Both the position numbers and the translations under genes were made by a program. Positions 51,967-58,326 of a DNA stretch of 64,000 nucleotides are shown here, piece by piece; positions within the stretch are counted from its first letter, which is position 1, and every line of letters starts with the position of its first letter. The notes under the pieces were generated by a model. That model saw only the letters and a program-made list of their open reading frames with translations. It was not told where the DNA came from and made no database searches. Origin of the DNA: Rhizobium laguerreae (GTDB lineage: Bacteria > Pseudomonadota > Alphaproteobacteria > Rhizobiales > Rhizobiaceae); assembly GCF_002008165.1 (NCBI RefSeq), contig NZ_MRDM01000002.1, positions 186,001 to 250,000 on the forward strand, given 5' to 3'.

Positions 51967-52094
51967 GAACTGCCTATCACATTGTTTTTATGATGATCCG
52001 GCAAAACGTGACTGCCCGGAAGCATGGATTTTGTCATGCTGCCGGTGCAGATTGGCCATTCGGCCAGCTTGGCCGAGGAAAAAGGGAGAGCAAT

Positions 52095-52535
52095 ATGAAT
52101 TGGAAAGCAGCAGCGGCGGCCGTAGCCATGGCCGGCATGGCCTTCGGTTCGGTGACCGCCGCCGACGGCACCCATGATTCGCGGGTTGCGTTGATGAAGC
52201 AGATCGGCGGTTCGGCCGGGGCCCTAGCAGCCATCGCCAAAGGCACCAAGCCGTATGACGCCGAAGCGGTGAAGGCGGCGCTCACGACGATCGCCACAAC
52301 GGCCAAGGTCTTCCCCGACCAGTTCAAGCCGGGCACGGAGACCGGCGACGAGGCAGCGAGCCCGAAGATTTGGGAAAACATGGACGACTTCAAGGCGCGC
52401 GCCGCCAAACTCTCTGCTGATGCCGAAACCGCGCTGGCTCAGCTTCCGGCCGATCCCGCAGCCATTGGTGCGACGATGAACACGCTCGGCGCCAATTGCG
52501 CCGGCTGTCACAAGGCCTATCGCCTCGGCAAGTGA
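52095..52535 (+). CDS. Class II cytochrome c (c-prime type)
   Basis: This 146-residue periplasmic protein has a signal peptide (MNWKAAAAAVAMAGMAFGSV, cleavage near TAA/DG) and a four-helix class II cytochrome c fold. The haem motif CAGCHKAYR lies at the C-terminus, as in cytochromes c'. AAAGGGAGAGC precedes ATG 52095. It is followed 135 bases later by a second c-type cytochrome. Its electron partner is unknown. The frame is open upstream to 51888 but without a leader. Confidence 0.9.
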   Translation: MNWKAAAAAVAMAGMAFGSVTAADGTHDSRVALMKQIGGSAGALAAIAKGTKPYDAEAVKAALTTIATTAKVFPDQFKPGTETGDEAASPKIWENMDDFKARAAKLSADAETALAQLPADPAAIGATMNTLGANCAGCHKAYRLGK

Positions 52536-52670
52536 GCGATAGGCCGTTTTCATCTGGATACTCGATCCGCGCCAGCCTTGCCGCCGGCGCGGATCGCCTT
52601 ATTCTCCGCCTGCGCCGGACCGGTCGCGGGATCGACTGCAGGGAAATGTTGACAACAGGGGAGGCGGCGC

Positions 52671-53585
52671 ATGGTCCGCAGGTTCATCCGGGTACTGCTC
52701 TGTCTGATCGGCGTCGGCGTCCTCGGCGGGGGCGCCTTCTATCTCGTCACCGCACCCGATCCGCTGCCGGAGAGCCATTGGGCGGGTCTCGGCGCGCCCG
52801 ACCTGGCAAATGGCCAGATGGTTTTCTGGGCGGGCGGCTGCGTCAGCTGTCATGCTGCACCCGGTTCCGAAGGCGATGCCAAGCTGACACTTGCAGGCGG
52901 CCTGGCGCTGAAGAGCCCCTTCGGGACCTTCCATGTGCCGAACATCTCACCCGATGAAACGGCCGGTATCGGCGGCTGGACACTTGCTGAGTTCGGCAAC
53001 GCGATGAAGCGGGGCGTCGGCCCGGGCGGGCAGCATCTCTATCCGTCCTTCCCCTATGGCTCCTATTCCCGCATGAGCGACAAGGACGTCAACGATCTTT
53101 TCGCCTTCCTGAAAACCCTGCCGAAGAGCGCAAACGTCGCGCCGCCGCATGACCTGCCATTCCCTTACAACATCCGGCTGGCGCTCGGCGGCTGGAAATT
53201 CCTCTATCTCAACGACCAGCCGCGCGTCGCCCTGGCAAAGAGCGACGACAAGATCAAGCGCGGGCAATATCTCGTCGAAGGCCCCGGCCATTGCGGCGAA
53301 TGCCATACGCCGCGTGATGCGCTCGGCGGCTTCAAGGCGGATCAGTGGCTTGCCGGCGCGCCCAATCCGGAAGGCAAGGGCCGCATACCCGATATCACCC
53401 CGGCCTCCGAGAGCATCGGCAGCTGGAGCGAAGCCGATATCGTGAGCTACCTCGAAACCGGCTTCACGCCCGATTTCGATTCCGTCGGCGGCCAGATGGT
53501 CGATGTGCAGCAGAACATCGCCCGCCTGGCGGCCTCCGATCGCGAGGCGATCGCCGCCTATCTGAAGGCGGTGCCGGGGCGTTAA
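52671..53585 (+). CDS. Di-haem cytochrome c (alcohol dehydrogenase-subunit-like)
   Basis: This 304-residue exported or membrane-anchored protein has an N-terminal hydrophobic segment (FIRVLLCLIGVGVLGGGAFY) and two haem motifs: CVSCH (about residue 57) and CGECH (about residue 208). It resembles the cytochrome subunit of membrane alcohol or sugar dehydrogenases, but no catalytic subunit is adjacent. A Met ligand candidate near NIS/PYGSYSRM follows each haem. Together with the c'-type gene before it, it may form a small electron-transfer unit. Confidence 0.9.
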   Translation: MVRRFIRVLLCLIGVGVLGGGAFYLVTAPDPLPESHWAGLGAPDLANGQMVFWAGGCVSCHAAPGSEGDAKLTLAGGLALKSPFGTFHVPNISPDETAGIGGWTLAEFGNAMKRGVGPGGQHLYPSFPYGSYSRMSDKDVNDLFAFLKTLPKSANVAPPHDLPFPYNIRLALGGWKFLYLNDQPRVALAKSDDKIKRGQYLVEGPGHCGECHTPRDALGGFKADQWLAGAPNPEGKGRIPDITPASESIGSWSEADIVSYLETGFTPDFDSVGGQMVDVQQNIARLAASDREAIAAYLKAVPGR

Positions 53586-53646
53586 AGCATGTCGGGCAAA
53601 AATGTGCAGTGGTTTTGCGGGATAGCAGTGGTTTTGCGGGATAAAA
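53585..53646. repeat. Mosaic intergenic repeat, copy d, with 19-bp duplication
   Basis: This block contains an exact direct repeat of GCAGTGGTTTTGCGGGATA at 53606-53624 and 53625-53643, preceded by AAAGCATGTCGGGCAAAAATG. The unit matches the GCAGCGGTTCCGGGATAA of copy c. It is a mosaic repeat with an internal duplication. Confidence 0.75.
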
Positions 53647-53683
53647 GGGCGCTGCATTTTCCGAAAGCCGATCTCGATCCTGC

Positions 53684-54313
53684 TTACAGGGATGTAGGAC
53701 CAGGCATGAGATCATAGGGATGGCGCCAGCCGGGCATGTTGCTGATACGATCTTTCCAGGCTGCGATTGCCGGATAGGCGCTGTGATCGATTCCGGTTTC
53801 CTCCGGCATGAAGACGTAGCCCGCCAGAGAGAGGTCGGCGATCGTCACCCGGTCGCCGACCATGAAGGCCCGGTGCGCCAGATGTTCGTCAACAATTGCA
53901 TAGGCAGCTTTAGCCCTCAGTCTTAAAAACTCGACGACGGGTGTCTCGCCGCTCTTCTGCAGGCCATACATGAACCTCAGCGTCGCGTAATAGCTCGTGA
54001 ATTTATGGTTGTCGAAAAGGATCCAGCGCATGACGTCGCGTCGTTCTTCGGCCGTCTGCGCGCCAAACTGGCCTGTCACCTCTGACAAGTAGTCCAGGAT
54101 AATACCCGATTGGCTGATCTTCATTTGCCCATGTTCGAGCACAGGCGCTTCGCCCTGTTCGTTGATGGTTTTTCGCCATTCTTCAGTTCGCGTTTCGCCG
54201 CCCAGATAATCAACGAAAATGCTTTCCCACTTGATGCCGGCAAGAGCAAAGAAGAGTGCGACCTTGTAACAATTCCCCGAGAGAGCGAAGCAATGGAGTT
54301 TGAAGTCAGGCAT
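53684..54313 (-). CDS. Glutathione S-transferase, second gene
   Basis: This 209-residue protein has an N-terminal thioredoxin-like domain (about 1-80; KLHCFALSGNCYKVALFFAL, with a Cys in place of the usual Ser/Tyr) and a C-terminal helical domain (VGDRVTIADLSLAGYVFM). It is probably of the bacterial GST or Ure2p-like group. ATG 54313 is chosen because AAGGAGC precedes it; the frame is open to 54355. It lies between the cytochromes and the GNAT gene on the minus strand. Confidence 0.88.
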   Translation of the reverse strand: MPDFKLHCFALSGNCYKVALFFALAGIKWESIFVDYLGGETRTEEWRKTINEQGEAPVLEHGQMKISQSGIILDYLSEVTGQFGAQTAEERRDVMRWILFDNHKFTSYYATLRFMYGLQKSGETPVVEFLRLRAKAAYAIVDEHLAHRAFMVGDRVTIADLSLAGYVFMPEETGIDHSAYPAIAAWKDRISNMPGWRHPYDLMPGPTSL

Positions 54314-54381
54314 GAAAAGCTCCTTACAAAAATAAAACTCAAAAGGATTGATCACGCGAATCTGGAAGATCGCGATGCGCT

Positions 54382-54876
54382 TTAAGTAATCGACTGCAGG
54401 TAGCGCATGCCGGTCACCGGACGCGGGATGAAATCCAGCTGTTCGTAGAAGCGGTGCGCCAGCACGTTTCCGGTCGCAGCACTGACGGAAAGGTAGCCGC
54501 AGCCGGCATTGCGGGCGGTTTCGCGCGCCCGGTCGACGAGCAGCTGGCCGGTGCCGTGACCGCGATGGCCGTCGCGCACGAAGAGATGGTGCAGGTCCAT
54601 GCCGCGCTTGCCTTCCTGCGCCCTGTAGAGCGGTACGAGAATGGCGTAGCCGATCAGCCCTTCGCTGGTCTCGGCGACGAGCGCATTGATCCAGGGCAGG
54701 GGCCCGAACAGGTCGCGCTCCAGCTGCTCGGCCGTTGTAGCAGCCGCATCGCCGTGATGGGCGGCAAGCAGGGCGATCATTTCGCCGAGTTCGGGCAGGT
54801 CGCGCGGCTTGGCGGCACGGATCGTCACCACCGATGGGCGCATCAGTGAAATTTCGCTGTCTTCGATTTCGGTCAT
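54382..54876 (-). CDS. GNAT family acetyltransferase
   Basis: This 164-residue N-acetyltransferase has the acetyl-CoA motif FVRDGHRGHGTGQLLVDRAR and the end motif AATGNVLAHRFYEQLDF. It should acetylate an amine on a small molecule or protein; the acceptor is unknown. ATG 54876 is chosen as the conserved start; the frame opens at 55017. It is on the same strand as the GST gene and divergent to the dmeR-dmeF pair. Confidence 0.88.
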   Translation of the reverse strand: MTEIEDSEISLMRPSVVTIRAAKPRDLPELGEMIALLAAHHGDAAATTAEQLERDLFGPLPWINALVAETSEGLIGYAILVPLYRAQEGKRGMDLHHLFVRDGHRGHGTGQLLVDRARETARNAGCGYLSVSAATGNVLAHRFYEQLDFIPRPVTGMRYLQSIT

Positions 54877-55108
54877 GGTCTTCGCGTCCTTTGATAGTCT
54901 GCCGTCAGGACGCTGCTGATACAACAAAGCCGCCTGACGGCGGCTTGTTGACAATATGATCTTGTCCGGCCGCCCTTTACAGGTACAGCCAAAAATACGA
55001 GCGGCTCTGGTGCGCATTTTTGATCATGGGTCATAGATCGTCGGAAACGCAGCCTTTGTCAATGGGGATCGGTGACCATCACGGCATTGAGCTCCGGCTT
55101 CAGTCTTG

Positions 55109-55125
55109 ATAGGCTAGCCCCCTAT
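55109..55125. promoter_or_regulatory. Inverted repeat before dmeR (operator candidate)
   Basis: ATAGG (55109-55113) and CCTAT (55121-55125) are inverted arms around a spacer with a C-tract (CTAGCCC). RcnR/DmeR-type repressors bind a GC tract between inverted arms, and this site is 18 bases before ATG 55144. It is a reasonable operator candidate. Confidence 0.5.
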
Positions 55126-55143
55126 GCTATATGAGAACCTATC

Positions 55144-55416
55144 ATGTCCCACACCACCCTGCAGAAAAAGAAGCTCGTCGCCCGCATCAGCCGCCTGAAG
55201 GGGCAGATGGAGGCGGTCGAGCGCGCGCTCGAGGCCGAGCGCCCCTGCGGCGAGATCCTGCAACTGCTCGCCTCGATCCGTGGCGCCCTGACCGGGCTGA
55301 CCGGCGAGGTGCTGGACGATCACCTGCGCGAGCATGTGCTGAATGCCGCTGGCGATGCGGCCAGGGCAGAGGCGGTCGAGGAAATATCGGAAGTGTTGAG
55401 AACCTATCTGCGCTAG
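55144..55416 (+). CDS. dmeR: Ni/Co-responsive repressor, CsoR/RcnR family
   Basis: This 90-residue all-helical repressor is of the CsoR/FrmR/RcnR type. The residues that RcnR uses for nickel and cobalt are all present at the same numbers: His3, Cys35 (ERPCGEIL), His60 and His64 (DDHLREHVL). It should release DNA when Ni or Co binds. It precedes a cation-efflux gene in the same direction, exactly as described for dmeRF of Rhizobium leguminosarum. A mosaic repeat lies between the two genes. Confidence 0.93.
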   Translation: MSHTTLQKKKLVARISRLKGQMEAVERALEAERPCGEILQLLASIRGALTGLTGEVLDDHLREHVLNAAGDAARAEAVEEISEVLRTYLR

Positions 55417-55503
55417 AGCGATTCCAGGAAACGTGTGAAGCGGTCTTCCCAGGTAGAGCGCGAAGTGGTTTTGCCGAGAAGTACGTAAAAACAAAAACTT
55501 AGA
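55417..55503. repeat. Mosaic intergenic repeat (RIME-like), copy e
   Basis: This block contains AGAGCGATTCCAGGAAACG, TGAAGCGGTCTTCCCAGG and a second similar arm, AGAGCGCGAAGTGGTTTTGC, then GTACGTAAAAACAAAAAC. It is the longest copy and lies inside the dmeR-dmeF operon. Confidence 0.7.
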
Positions 55504-55521
55504 GCGACGAAGGAGCCTGTC

Positions 55522-56520
55522 ATGAGTGCCGGAATCGACAAAGCTGGAATTGATGCCCTGGAACATGATCACGTCTTCCTCGGCACCGATCATGCGCGCA
55601 ACGAGCGGCGCATCTGGCTGGTGATCGCGCTGACGGCGGTGATGATGGTGTCGGAAATCGCCGCGGGCACCATCTACGGCTCGATGGCGCTCGTCGCCGA
55701 TGGCTGGCACATGTCGACACATGCCAGCGCACTGCTGATTTCCGCGCTCGCCTATCTCTTCGCCCGCCGGCAGGCGCGCAATCCGCGTTTCACCTTCGGC
55801 ACAGGCAAGCTCGGCGATCTCGCCGGCTTCGCCAGCGCCATCGTCCTCGCGCTGATCGCCCTGCTGATGGGCTGGGAAAGCCTGCTGCGCCTTTCCAATC
55901 CCGTGCCGATCGGCTTTACCCAGGCGATCGCCGTGGCGGTGATCGGCCTTGCCGTCAATCTGGTGAGCGCCTGGCTGCTTGCCGGCGGCGGTCATGTCGC
56001 GCATGGCGATCATGCGCATCACGGGCATGGCAATCATGCCCATGCCCATGGCCATCATCATCATGGACATGGCGACCATGCCCATCATGCAAAGTCCGGC
56101 GACAACAATATCCGCGCCGCTTATCTGCATGTCATCGCCGATGCCCTGACCTCCGTGCTCGCCATTGCGGCGCTGACGCTCGGCAGTCTCTACGGCTGGC
56201 TCTGGCTCGATCCCTTGATGGGCATCGTCGGCGGGTTGGTGATCGCCAATTGGTCCTGGAGCCTGATGAAATCCTCGGGCGGCGTCCTTCTCGACGTGGT
56301 TCCCGAAGGCGAGACGCTGCCGGCCGAAATCCGCGGGGCCATCGAGACGGAGGGCGACCGGATCACCGATCTGCATGTCTGGCAGGTCGGCCCCGGCCAT
56401 CATGCCGCGATCGTCGCCGTCCTCACGTCGCAGCCGCGCGACCCGGCTTTCTACAAGGGCAGGCTCTCGACGCTGGGAGAACTGTCGCATGTGACGGTCG
56501 AGGTCACGCGCGCCGCATGA
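55522..56520 (+). CDS. dmeF: Cation diffusion facilitator, Co/Ni efflux
   Basis: This 332-residue inner membrane transporter has about six transmembrane helices. Metal-site residues are in TM2 (DGWHMSTHASA) and TM5 (HVIADALTSV). Between TM4 and TM5 lies a very His-rich loop of about 35 residues with repeated HGH and HHH text, as in DmeF. The gene follows dmeR, with which it forms the Ni/Co resistance unit. The C-terminal domain (about 250-332) is the cytoplasmic dimer domain. Confidence 0.93.
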   Translation: MSAGIDKAGIDALEHDHVFLGTDHARNERRIWLVIALTAVMMVSEIAAGTIYGSMALVADGWHMSTHASALLISALAYLFARRQARNPRFTFGTGKLGDLAGFASAIVLALIALLMGWESLLRLSNPVPIGFTQAIAVAVIGLAVNLVSAWLLAGGGHVAHGDHAHHGHGNHAHAHGHHHHGHGDHAHHAKSGDNNIRAAYLHVIADALTSVLAIAALTLGSLYGWLWLDPLMGIVGGLVIANWSWSLMKSSGGVLLDVVPEGETLPAEIRGAIETEGDRITDLHVWQVGPGHHAAIVAVLTSQPRDPAFYKGRLSTLGELSHVTVEVTRAA

Positions 56521-56535
56521 TCGGGCGGGCGGAGA

Positions 56536-56572
56536 CGCTCGGCGGACGACAAGATCGCTCGGCGGACGACAA
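56536..56572. repeat. 17-bp direct repeat after dmeF
   Basis: CGCTCGGCGGACGACAA occurs at 56536-56552 and 56556-56572, an exact direct repeat with a 20-base period. It lies between dmeF and the beta-lactamase gene. No function is evident. Confidence 0.75.
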
Positions 56573-56644
56573 AGGTCGCCGCGGGGACGAGATGCCGCCG
56601 CAATCGCTGCTTAGCTCTGTCCTCCTGATTCGCCGGAGGATTTC

Positions 56645-57547
56645 ATGGATCTCAGTCTGACCCGCCGCATGCTGATAGGCTCGGCATTGTGCCTACCCGT
56701 GCTGACGCTTCGAGCCAATGCCGAGGAGGGGGCCAAGGGGAGTGCAGGCGAGGGCGAGGACAATATTGAACATCGCCTTGCCGCTTTGGAAAAACGCACC
56801 GGCGGCCGTCTCGGCGTCTCCGTGCTCGATACCGAGACGAGCATCTCCTTCGGCTATCGCGGCAGCGAGGCATTTCCGATGTGCAGCACCTTCAAGGCGC
56901 TGGCCGCCGCTTTCGTGCTTGCCCGGACCGACAAGGGCGAGGAGAACCTCGGCCGGCGGGTGAGCTACGGCAGGGACAAGCTCGTCGATTATTCGCCGAT
57001 CAGCGAAAAACACGCCGGAACCGATGGCATGACCCTTGCCGAACTCTGCGAGGCGGCGGTGACCGTCAGCGACAACACTGCCGGCAATCTGCTGCTCGAA
57101 AGTTTCGGCGGTCCGGCGGGGTTGACCGATTGGCTGCGCTCGATCGGTGACGGCACGACGCGTCTCGACCGTACCGAGCCGACGCTGAACGAGGGCAGGA
57201 AGGGTGATCCGCGCGACACGACGACACCGGATGCGATGCTCGACACACTCGGCAACCTGACGCTCGGCTCTGTCCTCACCGAAACCTCCTCAGACAGGCT
57301 GATCGCCTGGCTGGTGGCGAGCACGACAGGCAAGGTGCGGCTGCGCGCCGGCCTGCCCGCGGATTGGAAGGTCGGCGACAAGACCGGCACCGGCCCGAAC
57401 GGATCACTCGGCGATATCGCGGTGATCTGGCCGCCGGATCGCGGCCCCATCGTCGCCGCCGTCTATATCAGCGAGACGACCGTGCCGGTAAAGGAGCTCA
57501 ACCCGATCTTTGCCGAAGTCGGCCGGATGATCGTCGAGATGGTGTGA
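56645..57547 (+). CDS. Class A beta-lactamase
   Basis: This 300-residue serine beta-lactamase has an RR-containing leader (MDLSLTRRMLIGSALCLPVL), so it is exported, possibly by Tat. All class A motifs are present: CSTFK (active Ser), SDN in VSDNTAG, EPTLN (general base Glu) and KTGTG. Cys precedes the active Ser, as in several environmental and carbapenemase-type class A enzymes, but no Cys is seen just after KTG, so the disulfide of carbapenemases is not expected. There is no adjacent AmpR-type regulator. Chromosomal class A genes are usual in rhizobia. Confidence 0.94.
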   Translation: MDLSLTRRMLIGSALCLPVLTLRANAEEGAKGSAGEGEDNIEHRLAALEKRTGGRLGVSVLDTETSISFGYRGSEAFPMCSTFKALAAAFVLARTDKGEENLGRRVSYGRDKLVDYSPISEKHAGTDGMTLAELCEAAVTVSDNTAGNLLLESFGGPAGLTDWLRSIGDGTTRLDRTEPTLNEGRKGDPRDTTTPDAMLDTLGNLTLGSVLTETSSDRLIAWLVASTTGKVRLRAGLPADWKVGDKTGTGPNGSLGDIAVIWPPDRGPIVAAVYISETTVPVKELNPIFAEVGRMIVEMV

Positions 57548-57598
57548 ATCGGGAAAAGCGAAGGGCATCATCGACAGCTGTCCGGTTCGCGTCGGAAA

Positions 57599-57754
57599 AC
57601 CCCTCCCCAACCCCTCCCCACAAGGGGGAGGGACTAACCTGAGGCGAGATTCTGCCACCAAAATACGCTGCCACAGGCTGCATCCTCAGGAATGAAATGC
57701 AACGGGCGCCACACGGCAGCCCCTCCCCCTTGTGGGGAGGGGTTGGGGAGGGGT
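57599..57754. repeat. 34-bp perfect inverted repeat element
   Basis: A 34-base arm at 57599-57632 (ACCCCTCCCCAACCCCTCCC and on to GGGGGAGGG) has an exact inverse copy at 57721-57754, separated by 88 bases. It lies in the spacer between two convergent genes. The perfect arms and short interior suggest a miniature inverted-repeat element, though no target duplication was found. Confidence 0.85.
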
Positions 57755-57790
57755 CTTTCTCAAAATGCGGGCAATTCGAAATGCTCCAGC

Positions 57791-58255
57791 TCAAGCAGCC
57801 GGTACGTCGTCCACCTTCTCGGTGCCGTCATCCTCGATGCCGGCCATCTCGCGCTTGATTTGGTCAGCGATTTCCTTCTCGATCGCGGCGCGCTGGTCGG
57901 CCGGCATGGCGGCCAGATCGGCTTCGGACAGATCGTGCTGCTCGAGATAGCGGGCCCGGATATATTCCGCTGGCGTCATGTTTCCCCATTTGGAGAATTC
58001 GTCGACCACGGAATCATGCGCCGCCCTTGCCGCCACTTCTTCCTCGGAAGGCGGGTTGATATAAGGACCTTCAGCGCTTTGAAGAGCCCACATGGTGTTG
58101 GCGATCGACGGCGGCGTGCTGCTCGGTTCGAGACCGGGCGCGGCATTGGGCGCCGTTTTCGTGAAATCCGCCGTCTGCTGATTCTTGGATTTGGCCGGCT
58201 GATCGAAAAGGCCGCCGATGCCGTAATTGTTGCGAATATTACTGGAAATTTCCAT
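57791..58255 (-). CDS. Hypothetical protein behind an SD-containing hairpin
   Basis: This 154-residue soluble protein has no recognised domain. The N-terminal half is Pro/Ser/Thr/Ala-rich and probably disordered; the second half is helical and charged (SEEEVAARAAHDSVVDEFSK and DQRAAIEKEIADQIKREMAG). It starts at ATG 58255, and its only Shine-Dalgarno sequence, GGGGAGAG, is the 3' arm of a perfect hairpin at 58261-58283. It follows gcd on the same strand with 71 bases between. Translation is probably controlled by that hairpin. No family can be named. Confidence 0.75.
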   Translation of the reverse strand: MEISSNIRNNYGIGGLFDQPAKSKNQQTADFTKTAPNAAPGLEPSSTPPSIANTMWALQSAEGPYINPPSEEEVAARAAHDSVVDEFSKWGNMTPAEYIRARYLEQHDLSEADLAAMPADQRAAIEKEIADQIKREMAGIEDDGTEKVDDVPAA

Positions 58256-58283
58256 AAAAACTCTCCCCGAAAAACGGGGAGAG
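58256..58283 (-). promoter_or_regulatory. Hairpin with T5, gcd terminator and SD-sequestering site
   Basis: Read on the minus strand: CTCTCCCCG, loop TTTTT, CGGGGAGAG, then TTTTT and ATG. The stem is a perfect 9 bp (58261-58283). The T5 tract after it makes it a Rho-independent terminator 43 bases after the gcd stop. The 3' arm also holds GGGGAG, the only Shine-Dalgarno sequence of the next gene, seven bases before its ATG. One structure can therefore serve both as terminator and as a cover for the ribosome site. Confidence 0.8.
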
Positions 58284-58326
58284 AATGGCGCGGCAAACCT
58301 GCGCAGAGCTTGCGGGAAGCTTCACG

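Noticed and set aside
54110..54385. A 91-codon plus-strand frame opposite the second GST gene
   Set aside because: Shadow of the supported GST gene; no ribosome binding site or domain.
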